Part shown: in pieces, positions 17,705-26,717 of the stretch
How the letters are laid out: each line of letters opens with the position of its first letter
How positions within the stretch are numbered: position 1 is the stretch's first letter
DNA from: Streptomyces sp. DSM 15324
Lineage (GTDB): Bacteria > Actinomycetota > Actinomycetes > Streptomycetales > Streptomycetaceae
Direction of reading: 5' to 3'
DNA: 64,000 nucleotides
NCBI RefSeq assembly: GCF_001514285.1
Contig: NZ_KQ949032.1
Span: forward strand, 346,717-410,716
The notes under the pieces: model-generated
Database searches by the model: none
Told to the model about the DNA's origin: nothing
What the model saw: the letters and a program-made list of their open reading frames with translations, nothing else
Made by a program: the position numbers and the translations under genes

Positions 17705-17908
17705 TCAAGCGGTCGAGGAGGCCCCGTCCGCCGGGGCGTCCTCCGGCGCCTCCCCGGGGCCCTGGGCGCCCCGTGGGGCGCCGTCCAGGGCCAGCCGCAG
17801 CAGGCGGTGGCAGATCGGACAGTGGCGGGTCAGATGCCCGTACGACGACGCGGCCGACAGGTGCGCGCGGAGTAACGCCCGCGTCTCGTGCCTAGCCGAT
17901 GCCGCCAT
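17705..17908 (-). CDS. DUF6274-type small protein
   Basis: Small protein of 67 residues. Start ATG 17908 is set by GGAGG 6 nt upstream. N-terminal part is ASARHETRALLRAHLSAASS; the core HLTRHCPICHRLLRLALD has a CxxC pair flanked by His, suggesting a small zinc ribbon or knuckle. The tail is Ala/Gly/Pro-rich. It matches my recollection of the Streptomyces DUF6274 family found next to bldC; no function is known. Confidence 0.7.
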   Translation of the reverse strand: MAASARHETRALLRAHLSAASSYGHLTRHCPICHRLLRLALDGAPRGAQGPGEAPEDAPADGASSTA

Positions 17909-18106
17909 ACGCCACCTCCAGGAGGGCCACGGGAACGTGCCCTGAGTTCTGGGGTACCGAGCGAATGTGACGCCGTCAAGGGAGCCGCCGGGTGGGCGGC
18001 CCGGGGGGAGGGGGCAACCGGACACGGGGAGGGCCCCGCGGTGGGTGCCCCGCCTCCGGCGGCCGGGGGAACGCGAAGAAGCCCGGATTCGGCCCGGGGA
18101 CGCGAA

Positions 18107-18134
18107 GAAGCCCGGATCCGAAGATCCGGGCTTC
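18107..18134 (-). terminator. Terminator after tRNA-Asp, partly duplicated
   Basis: Perfect 12-bp stem (18107-18118 with 18123-18134, loop CGAA). A partial copy of its distal arm (ACGCGAAGAAGCCCGGA) recurs 30 bp away at about 18071-18087. Confidence 0.7.
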
Positions 18135-18142
18135 CCCTGTTG

Positions 18143-18217
18143 CGGTCCTGACGGGATTTGAACCCGCGGCCTCCACCTTGACAGGGTGGCGAGCACTCCA
18201 AACTGCTCCACAGGACC
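18143..18217 (-). tRNA. tRNA-Asp(GTC), copy 1
   Basis: Acceptor GGTCCTG/CAGGACC, anticodon stem CCACC/GGTGG with loop CTGTCAA (anticodon GTC), discriminator G, no encoded CCA. Identical in body to the copy at 24170-24244. Confidence 0.94.
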
Positions 18218-18311
18218 AGGCTTTGCGGCACTTCGCGCTGCGCTGTGCTGCGAGAAGGACTGTACAGGAGGGTGAGCCCGCTGGTCGAACTCACCCTCCG
18301 TGAGCTTCTCG

Positions 18312-21300
18312 TCACGGAGCGGCCGCGTCGATCGCCTTCACGATCCGCTTGTCCGAGACCGGGTACGCCGTGCCCAGCGCATGGGCGAAGTAGCTGACCC
18401 GGAGCTCCTCGATCATCCAGCGGATCTCCAGCACCGAGGACGGCACGGGCCGGCCCTGGGGCAGCTGCTCCAGGAGCCAGGCGAACTCGTCCTGCATCTC
18501 GTGGACCTTCTCCATGCGCGTGGTGTCCCGCTGGACCGCCGTCGGCATCTGCTGAAGGCGCCGGTCGGCGGCCACCAGGTAGCGCATGAGGTCCGGGAGC
18601 CTGCGCAGCCCCGCCCAGGTCACGAAGCCGGGCTTCACCAGGGCGTCCAACTGCTTGCGCACGTCCGTCAGGTTCGCGAGCAGCGCGGGGCTGCGCACGC
18701 TCTTCAGGCGCCGCTCACAGGCCTGCCAGGCGGCCAGCACCTGCTGCACCTGCCCGACGGTCCGCACGGTCGTGTCGACGATCTCCGCGCGCACCTTGTC
18801 GTACAGCTTCCGGTACGACTCCTCGTCCCACGCCGGCCCGCCGAAGTCGGCGATCAGCCGGTCCGCCGCCGCCATCGCGCAGTCGTCGAAGAGGGCCTGG
18901 ATCGAACCGTGCGGATTGGCCGACAGAGCGAGCTTCTGAGCGTTCGTGAGCTTTTCGGACGCGAACTTCGCAGGGTTGACCGGGATGTTGCGCAGAATGA
19001 GCCGCCGGGTGCCCTTCCACATGGCCTCCGCCTGCTCCGCCTCCGTGTCGAAGAGGCGTACGGAGACGGTGTCCCCGTCGTCCACGAGGGCCGGGTAGGC
19101 CTTCACCGGCTGGCCCGCGCGGCGGGTCTCGAACACCTGGGTCAGGGAGCCGATGGACCAGTCCGTCAGCCCTTCGCGCTCCAGCGACTCACCGCCCTGC
19201 CGTTCGGCGGTGGCGGCGGCCGCCTGGGAGATGGCCTGGCGCGCCTTCGGCTTCAGCCGCAGCTTCAGCGCCTCCAGGTCCTTGTCCTCGGCCAGCTTGC
19301 GCCGCCGCTCGTCGACGATCCGGAAGGTGATCCTCAGATGGTCGGGGAGCTTCGACCAGTCGAAGTCCTCCGCCTCGAAGGGGACACCGACCATCCGCTT
19401 GAGATCACGGGCCATGGCGGTGGTGAGCGGCTCCTGGAGGGGGACCGCCTGGTCCAGGAAGCGCCGGGCGAAGTTCGGCGCCGGCACGTAGTTGCGGCGG
19501 ACCGGCTTGGGCAGGGAGCGGATCAGCTCGGTGACGACCTCCGCCCGCAGGCCGGGGATCTGCCAGTCGAAACCGTCGTCCGTGACCTGGTTGAGGACCT
19601 GCAGCGGGATGTGGACCGTCACACCGTCCGCGTCCGCGCCCGGTTCGAACTGGTACGTCACCCGGAACTTCAGCTGCCCCTGCCGCCAGGAGTCGGGATA
19701 GTCGGCCTTGGTGACCGCCTCCGCCGACTCGCGGATGAGCATCTCCCGCTCGAAGTCCAGGAAGTCGGGCTGCTCGTGCCGCTTGCGCTTCCACCAGGAG
19801 TCGAAGTGGGCCCCGGACACCACATGCTCGGGCACCCGCTGGTCGTAGAAGTCGAAGAGCGTCTCGTCGTCCACGACGATGTCCCGGCGCCGGGCCCGGT
19901 TCTCCAGCTCCTCGACCTCGCTGAGGAGTCTGCGGTTGTCGGCGAAGAACTTGTGGTGCGTCCGCCAGTCGCCCTCGACGAGCGCGTTGCGGATGAACAG
20001 CTCGCGGCTCGCCTCCGGGTCGATCCGGCCGTAGTTGACCTTCCGCTGGGCGATGATCGGTACGCCGTACAGCGTGACCTTCTCGAACGCCATCACGGCC
20101 GCCATGTCCTTCTCCCAGTGCGGCTCGCTGTACGTCCGCTTCAGGAGATGCCCGGCGAGCGGCTCCACCCACTCCGGCTCGATCTTCGCGTTGACCCGCG
20201 CCCAGAGCCGGGACGTCTCGACCAGCTCGGCCGACATCACGAACCGCGGCGTCTTCTTGAACAGCGCCGAACCCGGGAAGATCGCGAACTTGGCGCTGCG
20301 CGCGCCCAGGTACTCGTTCTTCGCGCCCTCCTTCACGTCCTTCATGCCGATGTGCGAGAGCAGACCGGCGAGGAGGGACACATGGATGCTGTCGCCCGAG
20401 GCGTCCTGCTCGTCGAGCGGGAGGCCCATCTGCTTGGCGACCGTTCGCAGCTGCGTATAGATGTCCTGCCACTCCCGGATGCGCAGGAAGTTCAGGTACT
20501 CCTGCTTGCACATCCGGCGGAAGGACGACGAGCCGCGCTCGCGCTGCTGCTCACGGACGTACCGCCACAGGTTGAGGTACGCCAGGAAATCGCTGGTCTC
20601 GTCCTTGAAGCGGGCGTGCTGCTGGTCGGCCTGGGTCTGTTTGTCGGCCGGGCGTTCGCGCGGGTCCTGGATCGACAGCGCGGCGGCTATCACCATGACC
20701 TCGCGGACGCAGCCGTTCTTCTCGGCCTCCAGGACCATCCGGGCCAGACGCGGGTCGACGGGGAGCTGGGCCAGCTTGCGGCCGGTCTGCGTCAGCCGGT
20801 TGCGTGGGTCCTTCTGGGCCGGGTCGAGCGCGTTCAGTTCCTGGAGCAGCTGGACGCCGTCGCGGATGTTGCGGTGGTCCGGCGGGTCGATGAACGGGAA
20901 CTTCTCGATGTCACCGAGGCCGGCCGCGGTCATCTGCAGGATGACGGAGGCGAGGTTCGTACGGAGGATCTCGGCGTCCGTGAACTCCGGACGGGCGTTG
21001 AAGTCGTCCTCGCTGTAGAGACGGATGCAGATGCCGTCGCTGGTGCGGCCGCAGCGGCCCTTGCGCTGGTTGGCGCTGGCCTGGCTGATCGGCTCGATCG
21101 GCAGGCGCTGCACCTTGGTGCGGTGGCTGTAGCGGCTGATCCGGGCGAAGCCGGGATCGATGACGTACTTGATGCCCGGGACGGTGAGGGAGGTCTCGGC
21201 GACGTTGGTCGCCAGAACGATCCTGCGGCCGGTGTGCGGCTGGAAGACGCGGTGCTGCTCGGCGTGCGACAGGCGGGCGTACAGCGGCAGCACCTCGGTG

Positions 21301-22256
21301 AACCGGTACTGCTTCTTCTCCAGCGCGTCCGCCGTGTCCCGGATCTCGCGCTCACCGGAGAGGAAGACGAGGATGTCGCCGCGGCCCTCGGCCTGGAGTT
21401 CCTCCACGGCGTCGCAGATCGCGGTGATCTGGTCCCGGTCGGCGTCCTCGGAGTCCTCCTCCAGGAGTGGCCGGTAGCGCACCTCGACCGGATACGTCCG
21501 TCCGCTGACCTCGATGATCGGGGCGTCGCCGAAGTGGCGGGAGAAGCGTTCGGGATCGATGGTCGCCGAGGTGATGACGACCTTCAGGTCGGGCCGCCGC
21601 GGCAGCAGCTGCGCCAGGTACCCCAGCAGGAAGTCGATGTTCAGGGACCGCTCGTGGGCCTCGTCGATGATGATCGTGTCGTAGGCGCGCAGCTCGCGGT
21701 CCGTCTGGATCTCGGCGAGCAGGATGCCGTCCGTCATCAGCTTCACGAAGGTGGCGTCCGGGTTCACCTGGTCGGTGAAGCGGACCTTCCAGCCGACGGC
21801 CTCACCGAGCGGCGTCCGCAGCTCCTCGGCGACGCGTTCGGCGACGGTACGGGCCGCGATCCTCCTGGGCTGGGTGTGCCCGATCATCCCGCGCACCCCC
21901 CGCCCGAGTTCCAGGCAGATCTTGGGGATCTGGGTGGTCTTACCGGATCCGGTCTCACCGGCGACGATGACGACCTGGTGATCACGGATGGCGGCCGCGA
22001 TCTCGTCCTTCTTCTGGCTGACCGGGAGCTGCTCGGGATACGTGACGGCCGGGACGCGGTCGCGCCTGAGGACCATCCGCTCCTCGACCCGTGCGACCTC
22101 GGCCTCGATCTCGGCGAGGACCGCGGCACGGGCCTCCGGCTTGCGGATCTTGCGGGCGCCTTCGAGCCTGCGTCCGAGCCGGTGCGCGTCGCGCAGGGAC
22201 AGCTCGGCCAGGCGAGGGGCGAGGGCGCCGAGGGCGGGGGCAGGGTGCGTAGACAT
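18312..22256 (-). CDS. hrpA: ATP-dependent RNA helicase HrpA
   Basis: DEAH-box RNA helicase of 1314 residues, the usual HrpA length. Walker A GETGSGKT is at 100-107, followed by the QPRRIAARTVAERVAEEL block, the DEAH box in IIIDEAHERSLN, the SAT motif TSATIDPERFSRHF and motif VI QRKGRCGRT. The helicase-associated 2 and OB-type regions follow, then the long HrpA-specific C-terminal half (DUF3418). ATG start at 22256. It reads alone on the minus strand between two identical tRNA-Asp genes. Confidence 0.95.
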   Translation of the reverse strand: MSTHPAPALGALAPRLAELSLRDAHRLGRRLEGARKIRKPEARAAVLAEIEAEVARVEERMVLRRDRVPAVTYPEQLPVSQKKDEIAAAIRDHQVVIVAGETGSGKTTQIPKICLELGRGVRGMIGHTQPRRIAARTVAERVAEELRTPLGEAVGWKVRFTDQVNPDATFVKLMTDGILLAEIQTDRELRAYDTIIIDEAHERSLNIDFLLGYLAQLLPRRPDLKVVITSATIDPERFSRHFGDAPIIEVSGRTYPVEVRYRPLLEEDSEDADRDQITAICDAVEELQAEGRGDILVFLSGEREIRDTADALEKKQYRFTEVLPLYARLSHAEQHRVFQPHTGRRIVLATNVAETSLTVPGIKYVIDPGFARISRYSHRTKVQRLPIEPISQASANQRKGRCGRTSDGICIRLYSEDDFNARPEFTDAEILRTNLASVILQMTAAGLGDIEKFPFIDPPDHRNIRDGVQLLQELNALDPAQKDPRNRLTQTGRKLAQLPVDPRLARMVLEAEKNGCVREVMVIAAALSIQDPRERPADKQTQADQQHARFKDETSDFLAYLNLWRYVREQQRERGSSSFRRMCKQEYLNFLRIREWQDIYTQLRTVAKQMGLPLDEQDASGDSIHVSLLAGLLSHIGMKDVKEGAKNEYLGARSAKFAIFPGSALFKKTPRFVMSAELVETSRLWARVNAKIEPEWVEPLAGHLLKRTYSEPHWEKDMAAVMAFEKVTLYGVPIIAQRKVNYGRIDPEASRELFIRNALVEGDWRTHHKFFADNRRLLSEVEELENRARRRDIVVDDETLFDFYDQRVPEHVVSGAHFDSWWKRKRHEQPDFLDFEREMLIRESAEAVTKADYPDSWRQGQLKFRVTYQFEPGADADGVTVHIPLQVLNQVTDDGFDWQIPGLRAEVVTELIRSLPKPVRRNYVPAPNFARRFLDQAVPLQEPLTTAMARDLKRMVGVPFEAEDFDWSKLPDHLRITFRIVDERRRKLAEDKDLEALKLRLKPKARQAISQAAAATAERQGGESLEREGLTDWSIGSLTQVFETRRAGQPVKAYPALVDDGDTVSVRLFDTEAEQAEAMWKGTRRLILRNIPVNPAKFASEKLTNAQKLALSANPHGSIQALFDDCAMAAADRLIADFGGPAWDEESYRKLYDKVRAEIVDTTVRTVGQVQQVLAAWQACERRLKSVRSPALLANLTDVRKQLDALVKPGFVTWAGLRRLPDLMRYLVAADRRLQQMPTAVQRDTTRMEKVHEMQDEFAWLLEQLPQGRPVPSSVLEIRWMIEELRVSYFAHALGTAYPVSDKRIVKAIDAAAP

Positions 22257-22369
22257 ACGCGGTCCAGGATCTCATCCCGGCCAAATACGTGGCGAACCTT
22301 TTTGGGCCCGCCGGCCGTACCCCCACCCGCTCCCGGCCCCGCCCGCCCCCGCACCCGTCCTCGCGGGCG

Positions 22370-23992
22370 TCACCGCACGTCGACGTAGTCCTCGGTTCCG
22401 CTGCCGACGAAGTGCTTGCTGTCCGGGTAGAGGAACACGGGCACCCAGGTGCCGTCCTGCTGGGCCTTGAAGCCCTTGCTGAAGGAGCCGTTCGCCCTGG
22501 TGGTGACCGTGGTCATCAGGTACCACGAGGTCGTGCCCCTGGGCTGGAACAGGATCTGCACCTTCTTGCCCCCGTACGCCTTCCACGCGGTCGTACCGGG
22601 CTTCGCCTCCTGCAGCACGCCCGTGACGGTGATCGTGCGGCCCTTGCGGACCGGTTCGGGAGAGGCGTTCGCGCCCTTGATCCTGGTGAGGGAGCGGTTC
22701 TTGCGCAGGGGCTTGCTGGTGCCGCCCTTGATGTCCTTCGTGGCGGACCCGGCGTAGCGCAGCCGCCAGTACCCGTCGGTGTACCCGGGGATCCTGTCGA
22801 CGATGAACTGTGAGCCGAAGCTGGTCTTCACGGTCTTCTTGGTGGTCCAGCCGGTGCTGCCGTTGGGCGAGTACTGGATGTCGACGGCCACCTGGCCGCC
22901 GAAGTAGTTCCCGACCACGTCGACGATGCCGGTGACCTCGAGCTCGGCGTACTCGTTCAGCTGGGCGGTGAACTCGGGGAAGCGCGTCGTCGAGGTGACG
23001 GCCACCTTCACGTCGACGTGCGCGGTGCGCTGGATCCAGGCGTTGTACGGATACGGCGGGAAGCCCACCTCGTAGGTGGTGGTGCCGTACGCGTACGTGG
23101 ACAGGGTGAAGCGGCCGTTCTCGTCCGTGGTCGCGTCGATCGCGTGGGAGGTGGAGCTGTCCTTGTAGTCCATCTCGACCGGGATGCCGGCCAGTGGCTT
23201 CCACTGGCCGCCGCTCTGGTACTCCAGGGTCCCGCTGACCTTGAGCGGGTCGTTGGCCGTGAGGTGGAAATCGGTCTTGTCGAGGACGAAGCGGGTGGGA
23301 GCGGCCTTCGGCGTGATGCCGCGGACGGGGCTGTACGCCCAGCCCGGCTCACCCTCGTACTGGGCACGGGCCCAGCCGCCCTCCTGTATCTCCCTGGAGG
23401 CGGAGAAGTGCCCGTCCTCGTCCGTGACCGCGGTGGTCTCCAGACGGCCGAGGTCGAGGTTCACGGTGGCGCCGGCGAAGGGCGAGGTCTCCCGGGTGCT
23501 CGGGTCGCGCATCACCATGGCGCCCGTGGCGGTGACGGTCTTGTTCTCGATGTCCGGCTCGGTCGGTGTGACCGTGAAGTCCGTGAAGACGGGCTGCTTG
23601 CGGTAGCGCAGGGTGCCCGCGTCCTTCTGGACGGTGGTCTCGCCCGCCGCGTTGGTGGCCTCGACGTCGATCGTGTAGTCGCCGAGGGTGTCCAGGTGGA
23701 CGGGTGGGGAGGACCAGACGCCCTCCCACTGGCTGATGTAGTACGTCTGCTTGAAGTCCGTGACCGTGGCGACCGGCGGTTCGGACTGGCTGCTGCCGAC
23801 CGGGCGGAGGGCCACGGTGACCTTGTCGATCTCGCTGCCGTAGTTGAGCCGTACGTCGACGACCGACCAGTCGGCCTGGTCGCTGTACGCCTGGAGCACG
23901 TTCGGTCCCACGGCGTGCGCCGTGACGGGCAGGGCGAGCGTGGAGAACAGGACGGCGCCGGCCGTGACCAGTCCCCGTGTGATGCGTCTCAA
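22370..23992 (-). CDS. Secreted multi-domain protein with Ig/CarboxypepD-like repeats
   Basis: Product of 540 residues with an N-terminal signal peptide (RRITRGLVTAGAVLFSTLAL, then PVTAHA before a likely cleavage at about residue 27). The rest is beta-rich with repeated units that look like Ig-like or carboxypeptidase-regulatory folds: VKVSGTL..., TTDENGRFTLS, VTDEDGHFSAS, and two late units KGRTITVTGVLQEAKPG and RANGSFSKGFKAQQDGTW. No catalytic motif or sortase signal was seen. Probably an extracellular adhesive or structural protein; function unknown. An RNA hairpin at 24031-24062 separates it from the tRNA genes. Confidence 0.8.
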   Translation of the reverse strand: MRRITRGLVTAGAVLFSTLALPVTAHAVGPNVLQAYSDQADWSVVDVRLNYGSEIDKVTVALRPVGSSQSEPPVATVTDFKQTYYISQWEGVWSSPPVHLDTLGDYTIDVEATNAAGETTVQKDAGTLRYRKQPVFTDFTVTPTEPDIENKTVTATGAMVMRDPSTRETSPFAGATVNLDLGRLETTAVTDEDGHFSASREIQEGGWARAQYEGEPGWAYSPVRGITPKAAPTRFVLDKTDFHLTANDPLKVSGTLEYQSGGQWKPLAGIPVEMDYKDSSTSHAIDATTDENGRFTLSTYAYGTTTYEVGFPPYPYNAWIQRTAHVDVKVAVTSTTRFPEFTAQLNEYAELEVTGIVDVVGNYFGGQVAVDIQYSPNGSTGWTTKKTVKTSFGSQFIVDRIPGYTDGYWRLRYAGSATKDIKGGTSKPLRKNRSLTRIKGANASPEPVRKGRTITVTGVLQEAKPGTTAWKAYGGKKVQILFQPRGTTSWYLMTTVTTRANGSFSKGFKAQQDGTWVPVFLYPDSKHFVGSGTEDYVDVR

Positions 23993-24030
23993 GAACCCCC
24001 CTAGGTTCTCTGCGAGCTACGTGAGCGACG

Positions 24031-24062
24031 AAAACCCCCTCCGGTTACCCGGAGGGGGTTTT
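24031..24062. terminator. Strong terminator after tRNA-Phe
   Basis: Perfect 14-bp hairpin (24031-24044 with 24049-24062) ending in TTTT on both strands. Confidence 0.88.
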
Positions 24063-24071
24063 CGATCTGAG

Positions 24072-24145
24072 TGGCTGGGGCCGGGGTCGAACCGGCGACC
24101 TATCGCTTTTCAGGCGATCGCTCGTACCAACTGAGCTACCCAGCC
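24072..24145 (-). tRNA. tRNA-Phe(GAA)
   Basis: Acceptor GGCTGGG/CCCAGCC, anticodon stem ATCGC/GCGAT with loop CTGAAAA (anticodon GAA), discriminator A, no encoded CCA. Confidence 0.95.
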
Positions 24146-24149
24146 ACGA

Positions 24150-24165
24150 GGTTTCACGTGAAACC
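24150..24165. other. parS: parS centromere site
   Basis: GGTTTCACGTGAAACC is a perfect 16-bp palindrome that contains the full Streptomyces parS consensus GTTTCACGTGAAAC (24151-24164). It lies in the 24-nt gap between tRNA-Phe and tRNA-Asp. parS sites bind ParB and cluster around oriC, so this places the window in the origin-proximal core. Confidence 0.88.
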
Positions 24166-24169
24166 TCAG

Positions 24170-24244
24170 CGGTCCTGACGGGATTTGAACCCGCGGCCTC
24201 CACCTTGACAGGGTGGCGAGCACTCCAAACTGCTCCACAGGACC
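24170..24244 (-). tRNA. tRNA-Asp(GTC), copy 2
   Basis: Same sequence as copy 1 at 18143-18217: anticodon GTC in loop CTGTCAA, discriminator G, no encoded CCA. Confidence 0.95.
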
Positions 24245-24282
24245 AAGCTGTTGTGTACGACAGTGTCGCACACGGTGTTGCG

Positions 24283-24355
24283 TGCCCCCAACGGGATTCG
24301 AACCCGTGCTACCGCCTTGAAAGGGCGGCGTCCTAGGCCGCTAGACGATGAGGGC
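24283..24355 (-). tRNA. tRNA-Glu(TTC)
   Basis: Acceptor GCCCTCA paired with TGGGGGC, anticodon stem CCGCC/GGCGG and loop CTTTCAA (anticodon TTC), discriminator A, no encoded CCA. First gene of the minus-strand Glu-Asp-Phe cluster. Confidence 0.94.
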
Positions 24356-24435
24356 TATCGGCCCGCCTGGGCGCTTCTCAGCGCGTCGGGGACGTGAGAA
24401 GCATATGGGATGGCGGGAGGGATCGCCAAAACGGT

Positions 24436-26034
24436 TTACGGGGAGGGGGTGGAAGGGGGCCTGAGGGAGGGGGGCGAGGTGGCGGAGGGCGGGGTCGGCG
24501 GAGGCGTCGGGGTCTCGGTCGGGGTGGGGGTGGGGGTCTCGGGCGGGGTCGGGGAGGCGCCGGGCCGGTTCTCCTTCGGGAGGTGGCGGCTCACCTCTGC
24601 CGTCGTCAGACCCAGGCCGCCCAGTTTGATCTCGTCCCAGGCCTGGAGGCGCTTGGTGCCGCGGTCGAAGTAGAGGATCGACGCCTCGATGGGGTCGGGG
24701 TACTCGCCCTCGACGGCCCGCAGGCCGCTGCCGCCCGTCGAGCCCTCCACGCGCAGCCGGGTGCCGTTCTTCATGACCTCCGTCTGCTCGTGGTGGAGGT
24801 GGCCGGAGAGGACCAGCGGAACCGTGCCGTCGGTGCGGCGGGCGGCGGAGGGCTCGTGGACGACGGCCACGTCGACCGGGGTGCCGGCCGCCGTCTCGGT
24901 GCGCAGCGCCTCCGCCAGGCGGTCCCCGGCCGCCTCCTCGGACGCCCCGGCGCCCGGCACCGAGGAGCGGTCGGGGGTGAACTGGGGATCGCCCATCCCC
25001 GCGAAGCGCAGCCCGGCGACGGTCTCGGCGCGGCCGTCGTCGAGGACGTGCACGTTCTTGATGCGGTCCAGGTGGCTCTGGGTGACGCGGGAGTCGTGGT
25101 TGCCGCGCACCCAGACGTACGGCGCGCCCAGGTCGGCGACGGGGTCGAGGAAGCCGTTCTCGGCGGACGTGCCGTGGTCCATGGTGTCGCCGGAGTCGAC
25201 GATCACATTGACCTTGTACTGCTCCACCAGCGAGGCGATGATCTTCCAGCTCGCGGGGTTGAGATGGATGTCGGAGACGTGCAGGACGCGGACCGTGCTG
25301 GGGTCGGGCTGGTAGGCGGGAAGCGTCGAGGTGACGTCGTAGAGCTTGGTCACGTTCGTCACCAGTCGGGCCAGTTCCCGCTGGTAGACGTCGAACTCGG
25401 TGACGATGCTGCGCGCGTTGCCGACGAGCGAGGGCGCGGAGGACAGCAGGCCGGAGAACCGGGGTTCGAGGACCGACTTGGGGTTCCAGGTGGCGTACGC
25501 GGTGGCACCGGAGGCGGCGAGCAGGGCCAGGGCGAGGCCGCCCGCGGCGAGGGCGCGGCGGGGGCGGCGGTAGACGACGAGCCCGAGGGCGGTGGCGCCG
25601 GAGACGACGGCGACGCAGGACCGTACGGCGAGGTCGAGGGTGCCGTGCTGGACGTCGTGGGCGACCTCGCCCTGGAGGCCGGAGAGCCGCTCGGGGTGGT
25701 CGACGAGGGCCTGGGAGCGGGCCGGGTCGAGCTGGTCGACGTTCACGTCGAGGCGGACCGGGGCGGTGTGGCTGTCGAGGGAGAGAGCGCCGAGCGGGGA
25801 GACGTTGATCTTGGTGCCGCCGGTGAGGGAGGGGCGCAGGGTCATCGTCGTGTTCATGGGGCCGACCGGTACGCGCACGTTCCCGACGATCAGCAGACCC
25901 AGCCAGGCACCCAGCAGCACGACCGCGACGAGACCGAGGCCGCGGGACCAGGGGTGCGGGCGGGGCGCGAGTGCGAGGACGGGGGCGGACGAGGCGGAGG
26001 GCGTACGGGGGACGCGGACACGGACGCGAGCCAT
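24436..26034 (-). CDS. Membrane-anchored metallophosphoesterase
   Basis: Calcineurin-like phosphoesterase of 532 residues. It has one hydrophobic span near 35-55 and a second region near 135-185, placing the catalytic part outside or at the membrane. Metal-binding motifs appear in order: HVSDIHLNP, DSGDTMDHG, WVRGNHDS, VAVVHEP and LSGHLHHEQT. The C-terminal 60 residues are a Pro/Thr-rich tail (TPPETPTPTPTETPTPPP) likely to be extended or cell-wall spanning. The substrate is not indicated. ATG at 26034; monocistronic beside the tRNA-Glu gene. Confidence 0.88.
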   Translation of the reverse strand: MARVRVRVPRTPSASSAPVLALAPRPHPWSRGLGLVAVVLLGAWLGLLIVGNVRVPVGPMNTTMTLRPSLTGGTKINVSPLGALSLDSHTAPVRLDVNVDQLDPARSQALVDHPERLSGLQGEVAHDVQHGTLDLAVRSCVAVVSGATALGLVVYRRPRRALAAGGLALALLAASGATAYATWNPKSVLEPRFSGLLSSAPSLVGNARSIVTEFDVYQRELARLVTNVTKLYDVTSTLPAYQPDPSTVRVLHVSDIHLNPASWKIIASLVEQYKVNVIVDSGDTMDHGTSAENGFLDPVADLGAPYVWVRGNHDSRVTQSHLDRIKNVHVLDDGRAETVAGLRFAGMGDPQFTPDRSSVPGAGASEEAAGDRLAEALRTETAAGTPVDVAVVHEPSAARRTDGTVPLVLSGHLHHEQTEVMKNGTRLRVEGSTGGSGLRAVEGEYPDPIEASILYFDRGTKRLQAWDEIKLGGLGLTTAEVSRHLPKENRPGASPTPPETPTPTPTETPTPPPTPPSATSPPSLRPPSTPSP

Positions 26035-26148
26035 TGGTGCCGTATGCCCGGGTGTGCGTCCGGGTATGCGGTCGGCCGGCGTCCGTCCGGCCGGCGGTCA
26101 GCGCATGGGCCTGTGCCGGAGATGACGCGCGAGGAACTCGCCAGGAGG

Positions 26149-26499
26149 TCAGCCCCAGCCCAGTTCGTGGAGCCGCGCGTCCTCGATGCCGAAGTGGTGC
26201 GCCACCTCGTGCACGACCGTGACGGCCACCTCGTGGACTACTTCCTCCGGCGTCTCGCAGTGGCGCAGGGTCGGGCCCTTGTAGATCGTGATGCGATCCG
26301 GCAGCACTCCCGCGTACCACTCTCCGCGCTCCGTGAGGGGGGTCCCCTCGTAGAGGCCCAGTAGCTCCGGGTCGTCGGCGGGCGGTTCGTCCTCGACGAA
26401 CACGGCCACGTTGTCCATGACCCGCGTCAGCTCAGGCGGGATCTTGTCCAGGGCCTCACTCACCAGCTCTTCGAACGCATCGCGCGTCATCTCCAGCAC
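26149..26499 (-). CDS. Zincin-like metallopeptidase family protein
   Basis: Small protein of 116 residues with the zinc protease signature HEVAHHFGIED (HExxHxxGxxD) near the C-terminus and the family block DNVAVFVEDEP, LLGLYEGTPLTERGEWY, PDRITIYKGP. This matches the compact minimal-gluzincin/metzincin-like family (PF06262) widespread in actinobacteria; substrate unknown. GTG 26499 (VLEMTRDAFEEL) was chosen as the family N-terminus; an in-frame ATG 9 nt later directly abuts GGAG. Neither has an ideal Shine-Dalgarno. Confidence 0.85.
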   Translation of the reverse strand: MLEMTRDAFEELVSEALDKIPPELTRVMDNVAVFVEDEPPADDPELLGLYEGTPLTERGEWYAGVLPDRITIYKGPTLRHCETPEEVVHEVAVTVVHEVAHHFGIEDARLHELGWG

Positions 26500-26717
26500 A
26501 GGGCCATTGTCAACGACGGGGCGCGTAATCGGAGGAGCGCGGACGCCCCCCATCCGCCACGGGGGCGACTCACCCGAGCTGACGACCGCGGCCGACTGAG
26601 GGCCGCGCTCGCCCGGTGGCCGCGCCCGGCGCGCTTCGTGAACGGGGCGCGTGTCCTCCCGTGGGCGGCGGGAGTTGGTGAGGTGACTCATCTTGCGCCT
26701 GCACCGGAGGTGGCCCC

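Noticed and set aside
18300..22388. 1362-codon open frame on the plus strand
   Set aside because: It is the antisense shadow of hrpA, a common artefact of high-GC coding DNA; hrpA has full helicase motifs.
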